Source: Rotaria sordida
Lineage: Eukaryota > Rotifera > Eurotatoria > Philodinida > Philodinidae
NCBI GenBank assembly: GCA_905250125.1
Contig: CAJNOL010000144.1
Coordinates: 62,001-126,000, forward strand
DNA: 64,000 nt
Direction of reading: 5' to 3'
The translations under genes and the position numbers were made by a program. The stretch's first letter is position 1; each line of letters opens with the position of its first letter. Positions 41,961 through 53,216 of this stretch are shown one piece after another. The notes beneath the pieces are model-generated. The model made no database searches and was not told the DNA's origin. It worked only from the letters and a program-made list of their open reading frames with translations.

Positions 41961-44610
41961 AAGATTTAGTTTCGGTTGAAGGTATTAGATGGTAGTGATA
42001 GTTGTTCAACAATATCGAAGTTTCCAAAAACTCGACCATCAGAACTTAATTGTAAACAAGGTGAAAATGAACAAGCTATTGCCCTTGTGGCTAATATATC
42101 TTAATAATAAAATAGCGCAATGTTAATATATGACAGATCAAAAGCTGGAATTAATGATGTAGTTTTCAATAGACTACTTTTTTATTATTTCGAAGATTTT
42201 GTGCTAGTATTTTTATTTGATAAAAATAAGAAAAAAAAAATTTCTTTTTGTTATATTTTAGGAAAAAATTATTTCTGTTAAACATCCAGTGACAAAGGAA
42301 TTAATAACAATTCAAATGAAAGGTATAGCTACAGCTTCAGCTGAATTCTTTTATTTGGTAAACTTGATTGTTCAAAAGTGAAACATGCTTATTTATTTGT
42401 TATTTTTTTTGTTTCTTGTTTATTAGAAATAGCTAATCTGAAATTACTTGATCGATATAGATTAATGCTGTCAGGTCTAATAATAGCTAATAATGTCTAT
42501 GAAGATTTGTTTGATTAATAAGAATTCTTACAAAACATTGGTTTTTTTTTGTATTTAAGTCAATGGATGATTAATGTTGATTTATCAATAAAAGTAATGA
42601 ATAAACAAAATGTTTATTCAATTTTAACGAATAAACTTAATCGTTTAAATGATATTAAACAAGTTTAAGTTGTATCATTAACAGAACTTCTTGAATAAAT
42701 CGTCTTCACACTGTTGATTATTTCCATTTCTTTTTTTTGAATATCGATCAGAATTTATTATGTTGTTTTACAGATATAATAATGAAACATACAAAATTTC
42801 TTGATATTGCTTAGGATAAAGATGTAAATCTTCCATATACTAAGCGTGCTCGTGGCCAACAAACTCTTATTGAATATTATTGAGAAGTGAAACTTTTTTT
42901 TTTGTATTTATGTTAATCCTTTTCTTTTATTTTGTTACTTTCAGCAACATCAAATAAAAATTAACGATGAACAACAACCATTAACTGTTGTTAAATGAAA
43001 TGGCGAAATTGGTAAATGTGGTCTAAGGAAAAAAATTCAAAGGACGATCTATCTAATTTCAGAATTATGTTGTATGACAGATGAAGCTTAATTTTTTTCT
43101 TTTCTACGTTTTGTTATTGAAGTTTTTATTCTAAAGATATTTTGGATTCAATGAGACAAGCCTTTTCTTAAATGAAACAAGGATGTACGGAAGGACGTCA
43201 AGAATTAAATAAATAGTAAATTAGCCCTGATAAAGAATGTGTTGAATTAACTGGTCGTACGATCGAAGCTAAATTTAATAAATAATTAATTTAATAAGTT
43301 TTAGTGTACAACCCGATATAATTCATTAGGAGTTGATTGATCTCGTGATGGACATTCATTACCATATCTTTCAACTAAATATGTTGATAAATAGATTATT
43401 ATTTATTATCAATGTGATTCACAAATTACTCATTCATTTCTTCATGTTTTTTATAAAGTGTGCAGAAACTTGTAGATTAGTTTCGTTTTTGTCTTACTTC
43501 AATTTATTGTTCATTTGTTTAGATATGGGTGTGAATTTTCCTGAAATGTAAAACCAAAAAAAAATCAGTACGATATGTGTTTTATCCTTCTATCAAAATT
43601 TAAGAATTGAATTATCAAATTGCTTGTTCAGAAATATTTATTCGAGCTATTGAAAAAAAGTACTAATCTACGAATGGATTTTGTTTGTTGTATTTTAACG
43701 AACAATCGAAAAGATAGTTTATGATACAATAAAAAAGTCTTATGCATTGATCATCCAGTTTCATCTCAAAGTATTTTTAATTAGACAGAAATTCTTCGTT
43801 TTTATTTGATTTTATTGTCAAAAATATTGATGATCATTGTTATTGATACATATCATGATTGTCGATCACGTTAATCAGAAAGGATCGATTTTGTTGCTTT
43901 GATAAATCCAATGTGTGCATGTTACTATTTACATAACATCGAAAAAACGAAATAATAAAGATTTTATTGCAAGATTAAAAGTATGTATGCAAAGCAAAAT
44001 GTATCTTTTTTGTCTGTATTTTGTTTATGATAATTTTTATCAATGAATAAACAGATATTACTGATATTCAATTATTTAAGGTTATTGAAAGTGAATTATT
44101 GGCATTTAATGAACTTAGTATGAAAGTACAAGCAGATTATGAGTAAGATCTCTTATAAAGATTTGGTCTTTAGTTCGAAGTTAGCGATGATTGTTGCACA
44201 GAAGCGTGGAAATGCTCGTGTTTTTTTGCATGTGATCCGCGCAATAATCATTAATTAATAAATCTACTACCCGGTACAATTATTGACCACACAGTCACTA
44301 ATTAAGGCTTGTATTATATGTTTTTTTTTAATAAATCAGTTAAATCATTTAGTTTTATAGAATGATACGATTTGTATTTGATTTTACAAATGGTTCATTA
44401 GGGAATCGTTGTTTCAACTTATTTCAATCTCATTTGGGATCAAACCACGTTTGTATAAATCATATATTACAAATCAGTTATTATTTTCTCATTAATTAAT
44501 TGATTAATTTTTTCTTTTATTTCAGTTGGCCTAATGCAATCCGAGCGCTTGGTGTATACCAATACGCACATAAATTAGCTTTTCTTGTTACTCAAAGTTT
44601 TACGTAACCA
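41961..44610 (+). pseudogene. Decayed Piwi-clade Argonaute gene
   Basis: Colinear Piwi fragments persist through many stops and frame changes. In order: a segment like the N-domain (CKQGENEQAIALVAN, about 42040-42095); a PAZ-end piece YTKRARGQQTLIEYY (about 42836-42880) then QHQIKINDEQQPLTVVK (about 42950-42998); IYLISELCCMTDEA (43049-43090), matching the Piwi YLIPELCxMTG; CCILTNNRKDSL, then IDHPVSSQS (about 43689-43775); IIVIDTYHD (43833-43859), which keeps the first catalytic aspartate context; IVAQKRGNARVF, then LLPGTIIDHTVT (about 44190-44300); and WPNAIRALGVYQYAHKLAFL (44527-44586) near the C-terminus. Stops interrupt nearly every segment and no intact PIWI domain can be formed, so the gene is dead. 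It documents a germline small-RNA pathway in this lineage. Confidence 0.85.
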
Positions 44611-45242
44611 CATAAAAGTCTTGAAGATAAATTTTTTTTACCTGGGAAAAATAATTGTATGCTTGTTTTTAAATAAATTTGTTTCATTAATAGTACACAA
44701 TGCATTGCTTCAAAAAAAAAAAGAAAATCCATCAATATTTATCTTTCAAAAAAAAACATGAAAATATTTCATCAACTTGTTGTCAATATTTGTTATTGAT
44801 TGAATTCAATTTTGTTAATTATTGATCATGAGTAATCGCACCATTTAAATAATTTTGTTATGAATCATATGTTTTGTGTGGCAGAATATGAAAAAGTATA
44901 AATTTATCGGATCAAGTTAATATATTTGATATTAATAATAACTGATAGTCATTACTTATGCTGTAAACAATAATTTTTTCATTATTGAAATTTATCACAT
45001 AAAGAACAAAAATTATTTATGAATCTTTTTGAGAAATAGATTATTACTCATATATATTTTGTTGTTACAAGCACTATAGAAACTTGTATTAATTAGATCA
45101 TCTTTGTTGTAATCGATTCAAGATCTTATAAGATCAATAATTGATTAGCATAGTTGCATTAATTCAATCTACATTGTCTTTCGTATCAGTTCTTATTTTT
45201 CTCTTTATATATCTTAAATATTACTATAATCTTTTAGATACC
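44611..45242. other. Intergenic downstream of the Piwi relic
   Basis: AT-rich; no further Piwi-like text after the YAHKLAFL segment and a degenerate tail to about 44660. Nothing else recognised. Confidence 0.4.
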
Positions 45243-45830
45243 ACTATTGAACATATAAAAATAGAAAATCATGAAACATCATCGAAATTTGAATTGTCAC
45301 GAGTAAGATAACGTATTTCGTTAATTCAATGAATGAAATTAGCGGATATTGCATATAGAATTCGTCTAAATACGTATAAATAAAAACAAGAAGGTCAATA
45401 CTTGAGAAGAAAACTTTATACCAATTTTCTTGTACCAAAACATATTATTAGTCAGAAAAATCAAAGAACAGTTCAAGATATTGATTAGTACAACACGAAC
45501 TTTATGCATCTATATACTATATAGTTTTACTAGTTTATATTGCTCAGAAACATAATATATTCCTATCTAGTGTGACAAGGTTGTTAAGCTGACTTTTGAA
45601 AGGCATAGAGGATTCAGTAAACGTTACGCACATATTTCATTCGATTATACTAAATGACATATAGAGAAAAAGAAAATATAGTTAATCAAGAAATTTGGTT
45701 AAATTTTTGTGCAAAAGTAATTACTTTCGAAAGCGAAAGGAACTCGATATGGAAAAGATACGAAAAGAAAAAAAAATTCTGTAATGTATGTATATTTTTT
45801 CTTATAACGAATTCATTGAAATCCTAAATA
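45243..45830 (+). pseudogene. Decayed ORF of unknown family
   Basis: On the plus strand 45243-45512 reads as a basic, probably helical protein broken by four stops in about 90 codons. Surviving pieces include HETSSKFELSRVR, MKLADIAYRIRLNTYK, EGQYLRRKLYTNFLVPKHI and SQKNQRTVQDID. A second piece at about 45658-45780 (REKENIVNQEIWLNFCAKV) could belong to the same relic. Composition resembles real proteins rather than random AT-rich frames. Family not recognised. Confidence 0.3.
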
Positions 45831-46510
45831 GAACAGTCTATTAAAATAAACAATTTAACATTCATATTATTGAAGAAATAGTATTCTCTCAAGCAATCAA
45901 AAGAATCATGTGGTGGTTATAAATCGACTTTCCAAAAAGCTCGCAGAATTTCATATCGATGCAGCTCAATTTTACTTATTAGTCATTTATCAGTACTATC
46001 CATTTATAGTTAGCTAAATGTTGAAATTCTTCTAAAATCGCGTAACTCATATATCAATGTGACTCGATGATACTATTTTTTTTTTCTTTATAATCGAAAT
46101 ACAATTGTTCTCAATTATGAAACTTCTTAAAACAATTCTTTCGAATTGTGCGACATGTAATTTATTTCAATGATGAATGAAGATATTCAATTTTCTAATG
46201 TTTTGCTTCAAGAAATTAAATAACTGACAACGTCACTCGAAACCATAAATGATTTTCTATTATCAACCTACGCCGGCACATACACTTCTACATTGATTAT
46301 TTCTGCCAATTATCATCAAATTAAACTTCAAGTATCTTTTTTCTTTTTTTCTTTTTAGTCTTTTTATCAATTAAGATCTGACGGAAATTTAAAACCAAGT
46401 TGTCCTCTTTCTTTTTCTACTTTTCTTCATATTTTGTTGATCTTTTATTGCCATTTAGTTACTTTTTCAAAGTACACATACAGACGTTTAGAAATTTATA
46501 TACTAAAAAA

Positions 46511-46840
46511 ATGTTTGCACATTTTGGTATAAAGATCATGTTAATAACAATAATATATCTCAATATAACCAACACCGTACTTGGAACATCAGCCAATATG
46601 GAACAACAAGACCAGAAACGATCTCTCGCAGGTTTCTTCGGACGATTTAATGTTAATCCCCGCTATCTCTTGACTAATCATCTATACCATGCCAATGATG
46701 GTGATACAGATCTGTCATCTGACGAAAAACGACTATTATCTGACGAAAAACGAGAATGGAAAAAGAAATGGACCAAATTTAATCAAGGATCTCAGCCACC
46801 TTATACTATCGCATTTCCTGCTCTTATCCGTACACGTTGA
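46511..46840 (+). CDS. Secreted peptide precursor (neuropeptide-like)
   Basis: One exon, 109 residues. A signal peptide is evident: hydrophobic IMLITIIYLNITNTVLG at about 9-25, ending in a small residue before TSANME. Dibasic Lys-Arg sites occur at 36-37, 73-74 and 80-81, the last two within a repeated LSSDEKR / LLSDEKR. Cleavage would release SLAGFFGRFNVNPRYLL and on (38-72), a heptapeptide spacer, and a C-terminal peptide of 28 residues beginning EWKKKWTKF and ending PALIRTR. No cysteines and no amidation glycine are present before the cleavage sites. Size, signal peptide and KR spacing match peptide hormone precursors; the specific family is not recognised. A polyadenylation signal, AATAAA, follows at 46929. 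Confidence 0.65.
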   Translation: MFAHFGIKIMLITIIYLNITNTVLGTSANMEQQDQKRSLAGFFGRFNVNPRYLLTNHLYHANDGDTDLSSDEKRLLSDEKREWKKKWTKFNQGSQPPYTIAFPALIRTR

Positions 46841-46928
46841 TGGATTAAACAAGAACAATGATAAATCACTATCATGAGAGACATAAATTCAATTTATTTA
46901 TTTTTTTTCGTTTGTCTAATGATGAACA

Positions 46929-46934
46929 AATAAA
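46929..46934 (+). terminator. Polyadenylation signal of peptide precursor gene
   Basis: AATAAA 89 bp after the stop codon. Supported by position only. Confidence 0.4.
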
Positions 46935-47825
46935 ATATAAAGAAAAAAGATTGAGATATATTTAATGTTCTTCGTTTTCTTGTCTATTTAACAAATAAAA
47001 ACAAACTTTGAATTAGATTCAGAAATATACCGGATTGACAAAACAAATAGTACTCAACAATATTCAAATCAATGTTCAAAATGCTTCATACATTTCAACA
47101 TCTTATAATAACCACAAATTTCTCAATATTATATCTGAATGCAAACTGCTTAAGTACATTTCTTTTTAGTATACAGATTCCCATACAATTTACTTTGTAA
47201 ATAATCGAAAGTTTACTTCTAATCTACACAAATTGTGACTCATGCATGAACGTGATTGATGATTCGCAGAAAGTATGTGTGTTCGACTCTCAATAATACA
47301 GATGAGAAAATATATAATTTTCAGGAAAATATTGTCTATAAATATCTTGAATAATAAATGACAAATAGACGTTTCAGGCTATCCAACAAAAACTATTTCT
47401 AGACTGACACGTCAGTAGATATAATTAAGTCTAGTAGTCTTATGATTAAAATAGACTAACAAGTGAATAAAACTATAATGATAACTAAGAGAATTTTTCT
47501 AGCAGAATCCGATTTGTTATTTATGAGCTTAAAATAAGTTCTCCTATTTTGTAAGATATTGCTATCTGAATCAAATATAACAATTCGAGTTACTTGCAAT
47601 CATAATGTATGTTGAAAAAGATTTACGAAATCCATGAATCTAATTTATATTAATCAATCCTATACAATAAAAATACAAACAAAACAGACTAAAGTTGGTC
47701 ATTAAACAATGAACATTAACTTGCCTTGTTTTCGTATATCTATTTTTTTCATATGAAATATAACAATGGCATATAATCAATCTTGATTCTTTTCCTTCAA
47801 CTCATATATTTGGGTATGAGTGACA
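46935..47825. other. Intergenic
   Basis: AT-rich spacer between the peptide precursor and the first large foldback element. No gene or repeat is seen. Confidence 0.4.
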
Positions 47826-49022
47826 TAGGATATCTTAGGTCAGGATTCGAGTATATCCTGGAAATATTCGCCATAAGACTGGTTCCAAAAGAGATCGCAT
47901 TGGGTCCAAGTAGAACTCGACGAGCTCTATCAACTCCAATAATTACTTTCTCCAAAGACCCCCGCAAACCGGAGAAAAGTCCAAAATACCACAAAAAAAT
48001 GCTAAAAAAAACCCATATAGTTTAGAAAGATCCGTCGCGATTCGCTCCTGAGTGATTCCAACAAAATCCAAATGTGCCACTCAATAGATCTCGACGAGCT
48101 CTATCAACTTCACACCTTATTCTTTCAATTAGAGTCAACCATTAATTAGGAAGCTGCCATTAAGTTCTTTGATTTTCATCACTGTGGCGATTCTTCCATC
48201 AATTGACTCCATCAAAACTAACGATACCGTTCGATAGATCTTGACGAGCTCTATCCAATCCATACATCACTCGTCAAATTCAAGCAAATCATCACCGAGA
48301 AAATCCATAATTAATCCTTTGTTCATACATGTGGTGGTTAGGACTTGGGAATACCGATCCAAAATTCTTCATGAGTCGGCTCCAATAAAACTAAGAATGC
48401 CTCCAGATAGATCTCGACGAGCTGAGATCTATTCGAAGCCATCATTAGTTCTGTTGAAATCGATTCATGAAGGAGTGAGAAAAAGTTTCTCGGAAATTGT
48501 CCGATGTGTATATATGAATATAGCAGCTATAGAAGTAATTAACGATTTTCTCAACAATGACTTGCTTGAATTTGACGAGTGATGCATGGATTGGATAGAG
48601 CTCGTCAAGATCTATCGAATGATATCGATAGTTTTGTTGGAGCCAATTAATAGACGAATCATCACAGTAGTGAAGATTGAAGAGCTTAGTGGCGGCTTCC
48701 TAATTAATAGTTGAGTCGAATTGAAAGAATAAAGTGTGGAGTTGATAGAGCTCGTCGAGATCTATCGATTGGTATATTTGGTTTTTGTTGAAGCCACTCA
48801 GGAGCGAATCACAATGGATCTTTCTATACTATATGGATTTTTTTAGCATTTTTTTGCAGTATTTTCGAGTTTTCTCCGATTTGAGGTGGGCTTTGAAGAA
48901 ATTAATTATTGGAGTCGATAGAGCTCGTCGAGTTCTACTTGAAGCCAATGCGATTTCTTTTGGAATCAGTCTTATGGCGAATATTTCCAGGATATACTCG
49001 AATCCTGATCTAAGATATCCTA
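47826..49022. mobile_element. 1.2-kb foldback element built of tandem units
   Basis: A long inverted repeat: about 47826-48400 matches the complement of about 48440-49022 at high identity. The outer 230 bp are nearly collinear (GATATCTTAG, GGATTCGAGTATATCCTGG, ATTCGCCATAAGACTG on both arms). Within each arm a unit of about 150-185 bp is repeated. Each unit carries a near-palindromic core containing GAGCTCGTCGAGATC or its complement, at about 47911, 48084, 48234, 48407 (centre), 48593, 48744 and 48916. Most units also carry a CTCCAACAAAACT-like word. The foldback-with-internal-direct-repeats layout resembles Foldback/Galileo-type elements. No transposase; ORFs of 65-113 codons in the arms are mirror images on opposite strands, so they are by-products of the repeat. 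No target duplication found. Confidence 0.8.
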
Positions 49023-49357
49023 CGTCCACCTTAGTTGGAATCAATAGATCCTAGCGAACAAAAAAAATTAGTGATTGATTTTGTTCTCACCGCTTGTGTT
49101 TTTCAACTATATCATCGATCAGAATTTTATAAGTTATTATAATAATTTTGAACTTCAAAGAATGTAACACCAGAACACCCATGAATTCCTTAAGATCGAC
49201 ACTGATAATTATTATATGAATACTGTCGAATTTAAGACGCCGTAAAATGTCTCGATCTTTCGAATATATACTGCTAGTGTAAAATTAGTTTCGAGACTTT
49301 TTCTTAAGAAAATAAAATGAACAGTGATTCATTGAGTTTATTTTTAAAATATTCCAC
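49023..49357. other. Spacer between two foldback elements
   Basis: A stretch of 335 bp, AT-rich, without recognisable features. Confidence 0.4.
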
Positions 49358-49994
49358 TAACAATGGAGGTATGTGTGTTGATAAGTGAAAAGATGGCACA
49401 TATTCGGGTCAAATGAAAGCTCTCATCGCCAGAATAACAAGACTAAAATATTAGCGGTCCTTGGCTTGTCTAGAGGGAGATATTCGATTTCTACTGTATT
49501 TATAGTATATGTAGGATGTCCACAATTGAAAATTTCAGTGAGATTTATATTTCTTTTTTCATGATGGTTAGATAGAGCTCATCGAGTTGCATTAGAAAAA
49601 GTATGTTTCAAATTTTAAAAAGAGATATTTAAAAAAATTTTGCGTAGGATCGGAATTTTGAAGCTATTTTTCCTTATATTTGAAAATAACAGTAACTTGA
49701 ACTCTTCGTTTAATATTTTTTTAAAATCTCTTTTTAAAATTTGAAACATACTTTTTCTAATGCAACTCGATGAGCTCTATCCAACCATCATGAAAAAAGA
49801 AAAATAAATCTCACTGAAATTTTCAATTGTGGACATCCTACATATACTATAAATACAGTAGAAATCAAATATCTCCCTCTAGACAAGCCAAGGACCGCTA
49901 ATATTTTAGCCTTGTTATTTTGGCGATGAGAGCTTTCATTTGATCCGGATATGTGCCATCTTTTCACTCATCAACACACATACCTCCATTGTAA
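49358..49994. mobile_element. 631-bp foldback element with 3-bp TAA duplication
   Basis: The element 49361-49991 has arms of about 280 bp (49361-49640 and 49715-49991). It begins CAATGGAGGTATGTGTGTTG and ends with its complement. TAA flanks it at both sides (49358-49360, 49992-49994); a TWA duplication would suit PIF/Harbinger. The inner arms carry AGATAGAGCTCATCGAG (about 49570) and its complement (about 49765), a variant of the core found in the neighbouring foldback. No ORF of note. Confidence 0.75.
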
Positions 49995-50997
49995 GTAAAC
50001 ACTCCATAGGATCGATTATTGCGTATTAGTTACGGTGCGAATACGAAAACTTGTCTTTTGCTAGATTTCTAAGTTGATGGAAGAACTTCTCTTCGCACTG
50101 ATTTAATAAATATAAGTTTCGAAAACAAACTAAAAAAGCGTCAAACAAAATGATAGTAGAGAAAACTGTACTACAATCATCTATAAAAAAATACCGTTTG
50201 TATTCATTTTTTTAAAGGCAAGGTCTATCATTGACAAATAACTTCCTTATCTTTTCAGATATTTTTTTCTTCTATTACAATATTATCTAAACAACTTTGT
50301 GGAATACTTTTGTTCATTGAATCAGATCTCATCCTATTAAAATTGAAAACTTTTTTGCCAAACTTTGCATATGAGGAGAAAATCTTGATTTTACATCAAC
50401 AAAAGAAAACATAACTGAAGAATTTTTTCAAAATTTCGCAAACATACAATAAATTAAGTAAAATACAATCAATGATAAAAATAGAATACAATCATCCACA
50501 TTTAAAAAAAACTTGATAAAATTTGTATTGATTTATTTTCTATGATACACTGTTTGTTTACCATGGTCACCTGATGTGTCTTCATACCACTCGAAGCCAA
50601 TCAAGGTCAATGAATTTGATTTCTGATGTTATACGAATTCAACTCAACTAACCTTCAATATAGTTATCATTATTCTCAATTTTGATCAAATCAATTAGTA
50701 GAACAATAAAGCTTGTTTTTCTCATTCATTTGCACCACCTATGCATAAGAAGAAAAAAAAAAGGCAGATGAAAATGTGTCGTCCTTTTGCATACATTCAA
50801 AAATAGGGAAGGAAAGTATAAGAGAGAAAAAAACAGGACGGAGTCGTTTTTATGATAGAAGAGAACAGGGCAATCATAACATCAATCAAATATACATGTG
50901 CATTTGTCGTCGTTTTGCATATTAGATTACGTCGCAAAAATACGTATTGTACTTTATATTTTGATAAATCATATCAATAACTTGTACTTATTGACTG
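49995..50997. other. Intergenic upstream of calcineurin A
   Basis: A stretch of 1 kb. The last 250 bp are purine-rich and less AT-biased (around 50745-50870), as expected near a promoter and leader. No defined motif. Confidence 0.4.
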
Positions 50998-53216
50998 ATG
51001 GATAATCCACCTCCTGATCGTCCAATAAAGTCGGTTCCATATCCTCGAGCTAGTCTATTAACTGAGGATAAGTTATTCAATTCATCTACCGGTTTACCAT
51101 CTATTTCTCTTTTAACAAAACATTTACGAGAAGAAGGTCATCTTGATGAAAGATGTGCTTTACGTCTTATTGAACTTGGGCAACAAATACTCGAACGTGA
51201 ACCTAATATGTTATTTGTTGAACGACCTGTAACCATTGTCGCTGATATTCATGGACAATTTTATGATCTTTTAACAATATTAGCAGCTGGTGGTGATCCA
51301 GCTGAAACACGTTTCTTGTTCTTAGGTGATTATGTTGACCGAGGACAATTTGCATGTGAATGCATATTTTTATTATTTGCACTCAAAATTAATTATCCAC
51401 AAAATATTAATTTACTTCGAGGGTATGTCGTTTTTTGTGCTTTTTCCGAAACTAAATCTCACAACATTAGTTTGATCATTCATTAAAATATTTATAAATT
51501 TCAAAAAAAAATCATCAAGTAATGAAATATCCTGTAGAAATGAATAAAGAACTACATGTAAATGATTTATATGGAGAATTAAGAAAAAAAAATGATCATT
51601 TAATTTACGGTTTAGAAAATATGCAAAAAAAGTCTTGTCTGATAGGTTAAAGAAGCAAAATGCTAGAAAGAATATAATCAAACATATTGACTATATGTTA
51701 GTGTCTGATATCCAATCAATTTTGTGTAACGCGATCTTTCTTGACCTACACAAGTTTTAGGAGCCAATATGATCTGGTGTTAAAAATTTTTTGTAATATG
51801 ACTTACTATAAGTCAAGTTAATCATGATCCCAAATTGTTCGATTTAAAAAACAATCAATTGTCATCTTATTCGATTTGATTATCGATTTTATTTATCGAG
51901 TGTTTTGTTTTTCATTTTATTTTCTTTGTTGAAGAACAGAAAAAATGTCATTTACTGCATTCGATAAAATGATTACTCATTGCTAAAGGACTATTCAACC
52001 TTTGTTGATGTTGTGCACTTGATACAAAATAAATATGTAATAGAAGTTTAAAATAGAACAAAAATAATCTCAAATATCTCTTGATATCCGAAAGTTGTGC
52101 AAATTATTTGCTCGAGTTAGATTTCTTTTGCGTATATACTATTGTTACTAAAAAAAAAAAACATTTTTTTTAATTGTTTTTTTTTTAAAGAAATCATGAA
52201 ACACGTCAAATGGCAAAAGCCTTCCAATTTAAATTGGAATGTGAAAAAAAATATGGTTCACGTGAATTGTACAAGGCTTGCATGCATGCATTCGATACAT
52301 TACCAGTGTGTGCTTTGGTTGATTCACGTTTTCTATGCATGCATGGTGGTTTATCACCTGATATTCGTATTTTATCGGATATTGAAAATCTTGATCGTTT
52401 TAGCGAAACTCCTCATTCAGGTCCACTATGTGATTTACTTTGGTCTGATCCAAGTGAAGATTTTGATGATATTAATGATAAACAACCTGATTTTAAACCA
52501 AATAATAATCGTGGTTGTGCATATTTTTTTTCCTATTATGCTTGTCGAGATTTTTTATTACGAAATAATCTTTTATCCATTATACGTGGACATGAAGTAC
52601 AAAAAAATGGTGTACGATTTTTTCGCAAATCATCACGTACTAAATTTCCTGTACTCGTTTCATTATTTTCAGCACCAAATTATTGTGATACATATAATAA
52701 TATTGCAGCTATACTAAAAATTGATTATAATCGACAAATGTCTGTTGTAAATATTGAAGCACATGCCCATCCATTTGTCTTGCCGAATTATGAAAATGGT
52801 AAAATAAACAAATGTTGTTTTGTTTTCTTAGGAAAATATGATTTCTTATTATAGGATTTCAATTTGGTGAACGATTTATTCTTTATTATGTTACTCATCT
52901 TCTTCTATCTATTTTTAATATGTATTCACCTACAGAATTAGCTGCTGAAGATGGTCGTAAAGATAAAACGGCCATAGAATTATTGAATAAAAAGCGATTA
53001 ATTGGAACAATGGATCGAGCGTATAGTGAATTGGAAAAAATGAATAAAATTACACTTAATTTACGTGGTCTTACACCATCTTATAAGGCTTATAAAGAAT
53101 TATTGGCTCGACCAGATATTCAAGCCTTGGTCAATGAAGCTGAAAAAGGACGAATTATGAATTATAATCAAGCTATTCAATTAGATCAAATATTTGAACG
53201 ACGACCACGTGTCTGA
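50998..53216 (+). CDS. Calcineurin A-type Ser/Thr phosphatase (PP2B)
   Basis: Three exons (50998-51422, 52191-52798, 52855-53216), 464 residues; human PPP3 catalytic subunits are about 520. Metal-site motifs are present: ADIHGQF, LGDYVDRG, LLRGNHE (across the first splice), CMHGGLSPD and IIRGHE. LDRFSETP, GPLCDLLWSDPSEDF and FSAPNYCDTYNN follow PP2B wording. After the catalytic domain, FGERFILYYVTHLLLSIFNM occupies the place of the calcineurin-B-binding helix. KKRLIGTMDRAYSELEKM stands where the calmodulin-binding segment lies, and the C-terminus (NYNQAIQLDQIFERRP) corresponds to the autoinhibitory ITSFEEAKGLDRINERMP. Thus all regulatory parts exist but are diverged, and there is almost no tail after autoinhibition. 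It is probably a Ca2+-regulated phosphatase paralogue. The 768-bp first intron interrupts the RGNHE motif. Confidence 0.88.

Noticed and set aside
47783-48582. ORFs of 80 and 113 codons in the first foldback, and mirrored ones at 48785-49054
   Set aside because: They occur on both arms in opposite strands as mirror images of one another and show no protein family; the repeat structure explains them.
52142-52717. 191-codon ORF overlapping calcineurin exon 2
   Set aside because: It is an alternate-frame shadow of the phosphatase exon; the phosphatase frame carries all the catalytic motifs.
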